A program made the translations under genes and the position numbers. Below the pieces are notes generated by a model. It had not been told where the DNA came from. It saw only the letters and a list, made by a program, of their open reading frames with translations, and made no database searches. From contig NZ_BMUT01000015.1 of the NCBI RefSeq assembly GCF_014650335.1, forward strand, positions 68,309-132,308: a DNA stretch of 64,000 nucleotides. Direction: 5' to 3'. The DNA comes from Streptomyces hiroshimensis. GTDB taxonomy: Bacteria; Actinomycetota; Actinomycetes; Streptomycetales; Streptomycetaceae. Positions within the stretch are counted from its first letter, which is position 1. The number at the start of each line of letters is the position of its first letter. Below, in pieces: positions 8,637-17,023 of the stretch.

Positions 8637-8844
8637 GCGGATCAACCTACTGGGTTCCGGCCGGAGCGGCACAGTCGACGGCTCGATGGGGGCGCATGCC
8701 CACGCACAAAGACATGTGACGAACAACACAGATATGCACCCGTGTCCTCCGTGATGCGGCGATTACCCGGCTCGTGGCGCGGGAAGTGCTTGCTTTGGCC
8801 GAGGCCGCGACGCCTGGCCGGCCAATCCGAGGGGGAGAAAGACT

Positions 8845-9222
8845 ATGCCCAGCCTGGAACGCCTGAACGACGGCGACGGCAGCCCGTACGAGCCCTATGA
8901 GGTCGATACCACCACGATGTTCCGGGTGACCTGCCCGGACTGCGCCCGCCCGATCGCCCTGCTCCCGGACGAGGACGTGCTCCCGGAGCACGCACTGTGC
9001 CCCTCGCCGTGGAATCCCTTCGGGCTCACCGTGTGCCCCGGCTCCGGCCGCGCCATGGAGGAGGCCCCCGCGGCGGACGAGTCGCTGGAGGGCCAGGAGT
9101 TCGACACGGCGCTGCTGCTCACTCTGCCGGAGAGCCTGGACTGGAGGACCCAGCCGTTCTCCCACATCGGGGGCCCCGGATCCCGCCCGGTCCGCGTCCC
9201 GGAGATGCGCCGCCCGTCCTGA
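8845..9222 (+). CDS. small hypothetical protein with paired-cysteine (zinc-ribbon-like) motifs
   Basis: A 125-residue soluble protein I do not recognise as a named family. It begins MPSLERLNDGDGSP with a GAGGGGGAGAAAG ribosome site upstream. The sequence VTCPDCARPIALLPDEDVL provides one CxxC pair, and further cysteines follow in HALCPSP and LTVCPGSG, together resembling a small zinc-binding knuckle. The C-terminal half is acidic then Pro/Arg-rich. It is divergent to the Lrp regulator. No enzymatic motif is visible. Confidence 0.75.
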   Translation: MPSLERLNDGDGSPYEPYEVDTTTMFRVTCPDCARPIALLPDEDVLPEHALCPSPWNPFGLTVCPGSGRAMEEAPAADESLEGQEFDTALLLTLPESLDWRTQPFSHIGGPGSRPVRVPEMRRPS

Positions 9223-9300
9223 CGCCTCCACCCTGACGTCCCGCACCTGACGTCTCACGCCTGACGTCCATCCTGACGTCTGTCCTGACGCCCGACCTGA
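9218..9300. repeat. array of CCTGACGTC-like units
   Basis: Seven CCTGACG/CCTGACA units occur every 12-14 bases from 9218 to about 9300; four are CCTGACGTC. They begin at the stop codon of the preceding gene and end just before a terminator hairpin. Function unknown; replication slippage would explain the array. Confidence 0.7.
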
Positions 9301-9315
9301 CAGCGGGGCGTCTCC

Positions 9316-9345
9316 GGCGGGCGGGCCCCCGAGAGCCCGCCCGCC
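9316..9345. terminator. hairpin terminator between convergent genes
   Basis: A perfect 11-bp inverted repeat (9316-9326 and 9335-9345) with an 8-base loop lies at the 3' end of the acyl-CoA dehydrogenase gene and also downstream of the plus-strand small gene. Confidence 0.75.
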
Positions 9346-9355
9346 GCGCTGCCGC

Positions 9356-10528
9356 TCAGCGGCTCTCGGGCCCCGCCAGGTGACGGGCGATCACCATGCG
9401 CTGGATCTGGTTGGTGCCCTCGACGATCTGCAGGACCTTGGCCTCGCGCATGTAGCGCTCGGCGGGGAAGTCCGCGGTGTAGCCGTAGCCGCCGAGGAGC
9501 TGGACGGCGTCGACGGTCACCTTCATCGCCGCGTCCGTGCAGAAGAGCTTGGCCATCGCCGCCTGCCGGGAGAACGGCAGGCCGGCGTCGCGCAGCCGCG
9601 CCGCGGCGAGGTAGAGGGCGCGGCCCGCCTCGATCTGGGTGGCCATGTCGGCGAGCATGAAGCGCAGGCCCTGGAAGTCGGCGATCGGCCGGCCGAACTG
9701 CCGCCGCCCGGCGGTGAAGGCGAGCGCCTCGTCCAGCGCGGCCTGGGCCACGCCGATCGCGCAGGCGGCGATGCCCAGGCGCCCGGAGTCCAGCGCGGAC
9801 AGCGCGATCGTGAAGCCCTGCCCCTCCTCGCCGATGCGGCGTGCGTCCGGCACCTGCACCCCGTCGAAGTGCAGCTGCGCCGTCGGCGAGCCCTTCATGC
9901 CCATCTTGCGCTCGGGCGGTGCGGCCGACAGCCCGGGGGCGTCGCCGGGGACGAGGAAGGCGGTGATGCCGTGGGCGCCCTCGCCTCCGGTACGGGCCAG
10001 GACGGTGTAGAAGTCCGCGACGCCGCCGTGGGTGATCCACGCCTTGGTGCCGTCGAGGGTCCAGGTGTCGCCGTCGCGGGTGGCGCGGGTGCGCAGCGAG
10101 GCCGCGTCGGAGCCGGAGGAGGGCTCGGAGAGGCAGTACGCCCCGAGGAGGCCGCCGCCGAGCATGCCGGGCAGGTGCTCGGCCTGCTGTTCCTTGGTGC
10201 CGAAGCCTGCGACGGCGTGGCAGGCGAGGGTGTGCACGCTGACGCCCAGGCCCACGGTGAGGCGGGCCGCCGCGAGCTCCTCCAGGACCTGGAGGTAGAC
10301 CTCGTAGGGCTGGTCGCCGCCGCCGAACTCCTCGGCGTAGGGGAGGGCGAGCAGGCCCGAGGCGGACAGCAGCCGGAAGACCTCGCGGGGGAAGCGCCCG
10401 GCTTCCTCCTCCTCGGCCGCGACGGGTTCGATCTCCCGCTGCACCAGGTCGCGTACGAGCGCGAGCAGGTCGCGGGACTCCTCGGTGGGCAGCTGTCGCT
10501 CCACCGGCTGCGGGCCGTGGTCGGTCAT
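9356..10528 (-). CDS. acyl-CoA dehydrogenase
   Basis: A 390-residue FAD flavoprotein that oxidises acyl-CoA to 2-enoyl-CoA, with the family's usual length. The N-terminal helical domain is followed by the FAD-binding signature YCLSEPSSGSDAAS and the middle beta-domain (WTLDGTKAWITHGGVADFY). The C-terminal helical domain contains RRQFGRPIADFQGLRFMLADM, GGYGYTADFPAERYMREAKV and the catalytic-region glutamate in QIVEGTNQIQRMVIAR. It is most like short/medium-chain or branched-chain acyl-CoA dehydrogenases; the exact substrate is not readable. It stands alone on its strand, divergent from the chitinase gene. Confidence 0.93.
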   Translation of the reverse strand: MTDHGPQPVERQLPTEESRDLLALVRDLVQREIEPVAAEEEEAGRFPREVFRLLSASGLLALPYAEEFGGGDQPYEVYLQVLEELAAARLTVGLGVSVHTLACHAVAGFGTKEQQAEHLPGMLGGGLLGAYCLSEPSSGSDAASLRTRATRDGDTWTLDGTKAWITHGGVADFYTVLARTGGEGAHGITAFLVPGDAPGLSAAPPERKMGMKGSPTAQLHFDGVQVPDARRIGEEGQGFTIALSALDSGRLGIAACAIGVAQAALDEALAFTAGRRQFGRPIADFQGLRFMLADMATQIEAGRALYLAAARLRDAGLPFSRQAAMAKLFCTDAAMKVTVDAVQLLGGYGYTADFPAERYMREAKVLQIVEGTNQIQRMVIARHLAGPESR

Positions 10529-10909
10529 GACGGCGCTCTCCTCCCTGTCAGGGCGCTGCGACGACGGGCGCGCAAGGGTGTGGCGCCGCCGTCGGGGGTG
10601 CCCCAGCCGATGCTCCCGCGCCGGGTCGCGGCACGGGATGACCTGCGGCTGTGGCGGCTTGGAGTATGCCCGATCGGCGGGCGGACGTCACGGGTTGACA
10701 AGTCGTGCACCAGGGACGACGTGCTCCTGACGGAGTTGTGAACGGGGTTGGTCCAAACCATTGACCCAACTGGTCTAGTCCTTCTATGGTCCTGCCACCG
10801 CTCAGCGCGTCCATGCCAATCGCTCATGTCCATCGCTGCTGCGGCGTGAACGCAGGCACGAGTGCAGGTCACCCCCCGAGAGCTCTCCCCACCCCACCGA
10901 GGAGAACCG
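10529..10909. other. 381-bp divergent intergenic region carrying the chitinase promoter
   Basis: The left part is GC-rich and holds no supported gene; it should contain the promoter of the minus-strand acyl-CoA dehydrogenase. The right part carries the direct-repeat chitinase promoter described separately, then about 120 bases of leader. Confidence 0.55.
10749..10790 (+). promoter_or_regulatory. chitinase promoter with paired 12-bp repeats
   Basis: TGGTCCAAACCA (10749-10760) directly precedes a TTGACC -35 element (10761-10766). TGGTCTAGTCCT (10771-10782) follows and a TATGGT -10-like element lies at 10785-10790. Such 12-bp direct repeats flanking or overlapping the promoter are characteristic of Streptomyces chitinase genes, where they mediate chitin induction and glucose repression. 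The second chitinase at 54716-57100 has the same arrangement. Confidence 0.7.
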
Positions 10910-12178
<1,269 letters not shown>

Positions 12179-12198
12179 CGCCGGACACCCACGATCCC

Positions 12199-12234
12199 GC
12201 GGTCCGCCCCCCTTCTCCCGTGAGGGCGGACCGC
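12199..12234 (+). terminator. hairpin terminator of the chitinase gene
   Basis: GCGGTCCGCCC (12199-12209) pairs perfectly with GGGCGGACCGC (12224-12234) across a 14-base loop, 20 bases after the chitinase stop codon. It separates the chitinase from the tRNA unit. Confidence 0.75.
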
Positions 12235-12265
12235 GCTCTCGTAGACCGTGCTCAAGGAAAAGCCG

Positions 12266-12295
12266 TTGCCTGTCCGGCCGGGCGATACCTAAGAT
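12266..12295 (+). promoter_or_regulatory. vegetative-type promoter of the tRNA / 818-residue protein unit
   Basis: TTGCCT (12266-12271) and TAAGAT (12290-12295) are separated by 18 bases, a good match to principal-sigma promoters. The predicted start near 12302 lies only about five bases before the 5' end of the tRNA. Confidence 0.65.
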
Positions 12296-12306
12296 TCCCG
12301 CAACGA

Positions 12307-12379
12307 CGGCGTGTAGATCAGTCAGTAGATCACCGGGCTCCTTACCCGGAGGGCGCAGGTGCGATCCCTGCCACGCCGG
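12307..12379 (+). tRNA. tRNA-Arg(CCU)-like gene with non-standard elbow bases
   Basis: A 73-base cloverleaf is complete. The acceptor stem CGGCGTG/CACGCCG (12307-12313, 12372-12378) is perfect, T8-A9 follows, and the D stem is GATC/GATC around an 8-base loop AGTCAGTA. The anticodon stem CCGGG/CCCGG holds loop CTCCTTA with anticodon CCT at 12340-12342. The variable loop is AGGGC and the T stem GCAGG/CCTGC holds loop TGCGATC. The discriminator is G; no CCA is encoded. Departures from normal tRNAs: the first pair is C-G, the D loop has A where G18 is expected, and the T loop has TGC instead of TTC, so the G18-pseudouridine55 contact is absent while G19-C56 is kept. It could be a divergent functional tRNA, a tRNA-like regulator, or a decaying copy. 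Confidence 0.75.
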
Positions 12380-12382
12380 CTT

Positions 12383-14839
12383 ATGAACGAGCAGGATGAG
12401 CGGCACGAGCCGAAGCAGACCGTAGACCTGGGCATCCACGCGGGCTACCCCACGGGCCAGTTGGCCCGGGCCTTCACCACCGCGGCCGCGCACGAGGACC
12501 CCGGGGCCCGCCGCCGCGCCGAGCGGCGGATCGGCCGCTGGCAGGACGTGCTGGCCGGCATGGCCGCCGGGACGCTGACCGTCGGATCACGCACCCCCGT
12601 CGCCGGACTGCCCGCCTGGGTCACCCCGGAGGTCGTCCGGGGCGGCTTCGCCACCGGCGCCGCGAGCGCCGGCGGCCCGCTCCTCCCCCACGAGACCGCC
12701 ACCGCGCGGCGGGCCGGCGTGCGCGCCGACCGGGCCGCGCTGTTCGCGTACTGGCTGAGCGACGCCGGCCTCGCCGAGCTGACCGCGCTGCTCGACAGCG
12801 GGGCGTACGAGGTGGCCGTGCCCGAGGAGGCCGCGCTGCTCACCGTCGCGTGGCTGCTCCGCTCCGGGGACCGGCTCGGCGCGCTGCGCCTGCTGGAGAC
12901 GCTGCAGCCGTTCGCCGGGCGGCTGCGCTTCGCGCCCCGGCCGGGCACCGCGCCCGCGCCCTCCGATGCGGCCGTCGCCCACCGCCTCACGGTCGGCGAG
13001 GCCGGCACGGCCGTCGGCCGGCGCCGCCCCAACCCGGGCGTCGAGGCCATGCGGGAGGCTCTGGCCGTCTGGAACCCGTTCTTCGACGAGATGCTCGCCC
13101 TCTGGCTGGAGACCGCCGCCGGGTCAGGAAGCGAAGGGTCCGGCACCGCAGGAGCCGACACCACAGGGGCCGACACCGCAGGGTCCGGGGACGCCGGCCG
13201 GGTCGGCCGCGTCCTGGCCCGCACGCCGGACAAGGACTGGCTGCGGCGCGCTGCCGCGATGCTCCGGCGGTACGAGCGGCTGGCCGCCCGGCACACGCTG
13301 TGCACCAAGCACCGCAAGGCCGGGGAGAATCCGCTCTCCCTGCGCCTCGCGCTGGAGGAGTACGTGACCCGCCGGGCGCTGGACCCGGCCCGCTTCGGGC
13401 GGCTCCAGCACGCCGTCGACTCCATGGTGCGGCGGCGCGGCCTGCCCGGCTCCGGGCGTCACCAGGAGCTGCGCGCACGTCAGGCGGCCGACGCCGCACG
13501 CCCCTCGCATCACGCCCTGGCCCAGCTCGTGGCCCGGCGCCTGTCCGTTCTCCCTCAGGACACCGGCACGCCCGACGTGGCACCCCTCGTCGCACCCGTC
13601 ACCGACGAGGAGGCGCAGGCGAGCGGGCTGACCGCCGGCGCCGCGATACCGGAGGTGGTCCGGCGGACGGTCGAGTCCGCCCTGAGCGCCCCGCTCGCCA
13701 CACTGGTCGCGCGCGGCGTCGTGCCCTCGGCGGAGGTCCTGGCCGGGCTCGTGCCGCAGCTCGTCGCCTCGACCACCGCCCTCGCCTACCCCGACGAGGC
13801 GCTGCGGACGCTGATGGCGGCCACCTACCGGGCCTTCCGCAACCGCCGCTCGCTGCTCCTGCTCAACCTCGAACGCCAGGTGCGCATCGAGGAGCTGCCG
13901 TGGGTCGCGGCGGTCGCCGGGCTGCGCCGGCAGGGCGAGGCGGGCCGCAGCGCCCGTACGGCGCTGGTGCACCTCGCGGAGGTCTCGCTGCAGGGCTTCC
14001 CCGCGACGATCCTGCCGAACCCGCTGGTCCGGGAGCTGTCCACGCTGGCCCGGCAGGCGGGCGAGGACGTGCCGTTCGTGGAGGAGCTCGCCGCCGACAT
14101 CTTCATGGGGACCTTCTCCGGGAAGTTCCTCAAGGCGGCGGCGGGCGCCGGGCGGCTGCTCGGCGGCTCGCTCTACGAGCGGTACTACGGCCTCGACTAC
14201 GAGCTGGTCGTGGCGCTGGAAGAGTCGGCGCACGGCCGCGGTCCCCTGGAGCCGGGAACGTCTGCGCAGTCCGCGCGGTCCGCGCAGCAGGACTTCGCGG
14301 ACCTGTGCCACGCGTACGCCGGCGTCCGCCCGCGTACGTGGTCGGTGGCGGCCAACGGGAAGGTGATCGAGCAGGCCCAGATCCTGACCACCCACAACCT
14401 GGCCGCCGTCGCCGGCCCGCTCGGCGCCGCCCCGGCGCCGGGCTGGGCCGACCTGGCCCGGCGCTGCTTCACCACGGTGTGCAGGCTGACGGCGCAGGTC
14501 CCGTACAACCCGCGCCCGCTGCCCACGATCAAGGACGCGGCGTACGCGTGGCGGCAGATGCTCTTCCACCTGTCGCTGTGCGCGGCGGACGAGCGGGCCG
14601 CGGTGCTGGCGGCTCTGGACGGCGAGACGGCACGGCACCCGTCCCATGTCGCGGACCGCCTGGCGCCCGCGCTCGCCGGGCTGCGGCTGGTCGCCGCGGG
14701 CGGTTCCTTCGAGGCGGACGGCACGGCGGAAGGCGGTGCCGCGCGCCGCTTCCTGGGCTGGACGACGGAGCGCCACTGGCTGCGGGACGCGCCTCTCGGC
14801 TCACTCGGCTCACCGAAGGAACGTCAGCACCTCCTGTGA
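12383..14839 (+). CDS. large uncharacterised helical protein starting three bases after the tRNA
   Basis: An 818-residue protein I cannot assign to a named family. The ATG at 12383 is followed by MNEQDERHEPKQTVDLGIH; no Shine-Dalgarno sequence is visible because the tRNA 3' end occupies that position, so the processed mRNA would be almost leaderless. A GTG at 12359 inside the T loop is in frame but unlikely. The protein appears mainly alpha-helical, with no signal peptide or membrane segment. A Gly/Ser/Thr linker (about residues 245-272) separates two halves. Conserved-looking segments include TLCTKHRKAGENPLSLRLAL, LLLLNLERQVRIEELPWVA, ERYYGLDYELVVALEES, ILTTHNLAAVAGPLG and IKDAAYAWRQMLFHLSLC. 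The last 30 bases overlap the convergent lipase gene. Confidence 0.8.
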   Translation: MNEQDERHEPKQTVDLGIHAGYPTGQLARAFTTAAAHEDPGARRRAERRIGRWQDVLAGMAAGTLTVGSRTPVAGLPAWVTPEVVRGGFATGAASAGGPLLPHETATARRAGVRADRAALFAYWLSDAGLAELTALLDSGAYEVAVPEEAALLTVAWLLRSGDRLGALRLLETLQPFAGRLRFAPRPGTAPAPSDAAVAHRLTVGEAGTAVGRRRPNPGVEAMREALAVWNPFFDEMLALWLETAAGSGSEGSGTAGADTTGADTAGSGDAGRVGRVLARTPDKDWLRRAAAMLRRYERLAARHTLCTKHRKAGENPLSLRLALEEYVTRRALDPARFGRLQHAVDSMVRRRGLPGSGRHQELRARQAADAARPSHHALAQLVARRLSVLPQDTGTPDVAPLVAPVTDEEAQASGLTAGAAIPEVVRRTVESALSAPLATLVARGVVPSAEVLAGLVPQLVASTTALAYPDEALRTLMAATYRAFRNRRSLLLLNLERQVRIEELPWVAAVAGLRRQGEAGRSARTALVHLAEVSLQGFPATILPNPLVRELSTLARQAGEDVPFVEELAADIFMGTFSGKFLKAAAGAGRLLGGSLYERYYGLDYELVVALEESAHGRGPLEPGTSAQSARSAQQDFADLCHAYAGVRPRTWSVAANGKVIEQAQILTTHNLAAVAGPLGAAPAPGWADLARRCFTTVCRLTAQVPYNPRPLPTIKDAAYAWRQMLFHLSLCAADERAAVLAALDGETARHPSHVADRLAPALAGLRLVAAGGSFEADGTAEGGAARRFLGWTTERHWLRDAPLGSLGSPKERQHLL

Positions 14840-15490
14840 CACGGCGTCGTCGCCGAGCAGGTCGTTGTGCTTGAGGCAGCCGGCCGCCCGGTGGTTGGCC
14901 GCGCCGTCGAGGGAGGTGCTCGACACGGGTGCGATCTGCTCGTCGCACGACGACCACCAGGTCGCGTAGCGCGTGGGGCCGGGGGTCTCGTCGCCCGCGT
15001 TGAGGTGCGACAGGACGTAGGAGCCCGGCGTCATGTCCTTGCACCCCTGGTCCCACAGCGCACACAGATAGGCCAGGTTCGTCCCGTGGTTGGGACCGCC
15101 GAGCGAGACCCAGTGCGCGACCTTGCCCGTACCGCCGCCGAACGCGAGGTACCAGCGTGTGGGCAGCGCGCCCAGGCTGTGGGTGACGACGTCGACCCGC
15201 GCCGCGCCGGTCCGGGCCAGAACACCGTCGACGTAGGCGGCGAACTGCCCCGCGAGGACTTCGTTGGACGACTTGCCCGTGTCGTACGACCAGGCGTACA
15301 ACCGCTCCCGCGCATACCCCGCGGCAACGAAGTCGTCCTCCATCCCACCCCACACCCCGGGCCCGGCGTTCCGCCCGTGCACGAAGACGACGGGATCGGG
15401 CGGCGATCCGGCCCGGGCGGGGACGGGGGCGGCCCCGAGGGCGCCCGCGCCCAGGACGACCGCCAGTAAGACCAGAGCGAGCCGACGCAT
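14810..15490 (-). CDS. secreted lipase/esterase (alpha/beta hydrolase, LipA-like)
   Basis: A 226-residue secreted alpha/beta hydrolase. The ATG at 15490 begins a classical signal peptide (MRRLALVLLAVVLGAGALG) with likely cleavage after PARA. The oxyanion region is in VVFVHGRNAG, the nucleophile serine in VVTHSLGAL and the catalytic His region near the C-terminus in CLKHNDLLGDDAV. The size and layout fit the small bacterial lipase_2/triacylglycerol lipase group. Cysteines (DQGCKDM, SSCDEQ, AAGCLK) may form disulfides in the secreted protein. The 3' end runs 30 bases into the end of the convergent 818-residue gene. Confidence 0.88.
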   Translation of the reverse strand: MRRLALVLLAVVLGAGALGAAPVPARAGSPPDPVVFVHGRNAGPGVWGGMEDDFVAAGYARERLYAWSYDTGKSSNEVLAGQFAAYVDGVLARTGAARVDVVTHSLGALPTRWYLAFGGGTGKVAHWVSLGGPNHGTNLAYLCALWDQGCKDMTPGSYVLSHLNAGDETPGPTRYATWWSSCDEQIAPVSSTSLDGAANHRAAGCLKHNDLLGDDAVSQEVLTFLR

Positions 15491-15783
15491 GGGGCCACCT
15501 CTCCACCGGACCGGACCGGACGGGAGCGGCACTATGGCAGATCCGGCTCGCACCCGGAACCCCTTGCTCACCACCCGCGCACCACCCGCGCCACGCGCCT
15601 CGATCGCCCCCGCCCCGGCTCCGGCCCCGGCCCCGAACCCGGCACTGACGCACGACCGGCGATCACACGGACGAGGCTCCCGCACTACGCTGAGGCGGGC
15701 CGGGTCCGTACCTGTGTGTCCATGCGTCAGCAGGCCTGCGCACCGGCGTACTTGCATGTCCTTGCGACGAGGAGCCACCGCAC

Positions 15784-16908
15784 ATGACCGTCCCGCTCGA
15801 CCTGGACTTCTTCCGCCGCTTCCTCGATCGCGCCACGCGCGTGATCGTCGCGGAGTCCGCGTACCTGACCGACCTCGACGCCGCCATCGGCGACGCCGAC
15901 CACGGGGCGAACCTCAAGCGCGGTTTCACCTCCGCCGCCGAGGCGGTGGCCGCGGAGCCGCCGGCCACGCCGGGGGCCCTGCTGACGGCGGTCGGTGTGC
16001 ATCTGACGAACACCGTGGGCGGCGCGTCGGGGCCGTTGTACGGGACCGTGCTGCGGCGGATGGGCAAGGTTCTCGGCGAGGATCCTGTCGTCGAGCCGGA
16101 GACGCTGGGGCGTGCGCTCGGGGCCGCCGTGGCGAGCGTGCGGCGGCTCGGGGACTCGGCGCCCGGTGACAAGACGATGGTCGACGCGCTCCAGCCGGCC
16201 GCCGACGCGTACACGGCCGCCCTGCCGCAGGGCGTCGTGGCCGCACTCGACGCCGCCGCGCGGGCGGCCCGCGAAGGTGCCGGGGCGACGGTCCCGCTGC
16301 AGGCCCGCCGCGGCCGGGCGAGCTATCTGGGCGAGCGCAGCATCGGCCACCAGGACCCGGGCGCCACGTCGTCGGCGATGCTGGTGACGGCGCTGTACGA
16401 GGCGACCGACCCGGAGCTGTGCGCGGCGGCGCCGGAGCAGGAGCCCGCGGAAGCCGGCGTCGCGGCCGAGGCGGAGGCCGAGAGCAAGGCTCCCGAGGAG
16501 GCCGCGCCCGCCGGCCGGGTCGGCATCGTGCTCGTCTCGCACAGCCGCGAGGTGGCCGCTTCGACGGCCGAACTGGCGAAGGCTCTGGTCGGCACGGGCG
16601 ACCCCGCTCCGGCCGCGCCGGCCGGCGGCCTGCCCGACGGCTCGGTGGGCACGAGCGCCGAGCTGGTGCGCCGGGCGGTCGCGGCGGCGGACCAGGGCGC
16701 GGGCGTGGCGGTCTTCTGCGACATGGGCAGCGCGGTGCTCACGGTCAAGGCGCTGCTGGCGGAGGGCTTCGGCGGCGCCGAGGTGCGCATCGCCGACGCC
16801 CCGTTCGTGGAGGGCGCGGTGACCGGCCTGGTGACGGCGTCCGCCGGCGGCGACCTCGCCGCCGTCCTCGCCGCGGCGGACGACGCCCGCACGTACCGCA
16901 AACTCTGA
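15784..16908 (+). CDS. DhaL-DhaM fusion: dihydroxyacetone kinase subunits
   Basis: A 374-residue fusion. Residues 1-210 match DhaL, the ADP-binding subunit, with the nucleotide/Mg motif GDADHGANLKRGF, TVGGASGPLYGT and GDKTMVDALQPA. An Ala/Glu-rich linker (about residues 213-240) leads to DhaM, an EIIA-Man-like PTS phosphocarrier, with the phosphorylatable histidine in VLVSHSREVA and the motif FCDMGSAVLTVKA. In PTS-dependent systems DhaM passes phosphate to ADP bound on DhaL, and DhaK binds dihydroxyacetone. No dhaK is in this window, so the partner must lie elsewhere or the substrate differs. The ATG at 15784 has GAGGAG upstream. Confidence 0.9.
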   Translation: MTVPLDLDFFRRFLDRATRVIVAESAYLTDLDAAIGDADHGANLKRGFTSAAEAVAAEPPATPGALLTAVGVHLTNTVGGASGPLYGTVLRRMGKVLGEDPVVEPETLGRALGAAVASVRRLGDSAPGDKTMVDALQPAADAYTAALPQGVVAALDAAARAAREGAGATVPLQARRGRASYLGERSIGHQDPGATSSAMLVTALYEATDPELCAAAPEQEPAEAGVAAEAEAESKAPEEAAPAGRVGIVLVSHSREVAASTAELAKALVGTGDPAPAAPAGGLPDGSVGTSAELVRRAVAAADQGAGVAVFCDMGSAVLTVKALLAEGFGGAEVRIADAPFVEGAVTGLVTASAGGDLAAVLAAADDARTYRKL

Positions 16909-17023
16909 GTCAAGAGGCGGCGGCGCCAAGATCGCATCGATGGCCGAGAGGCGTCACCCATGCCAGGGTGTAATGGCACAAATGCCCCTATGAGCCTCGT
17001 TCCGGCGTGGAGGTCCCGCCACG

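Noticed and set aside
12359..12382. GTG inside the tRNA T loop as start of the 818-residue protein
   Set aside because: It would put the start codon inside a structured tRNA and add eight residues with no match to a ribosome site; the ATG at 12383 is simpler.
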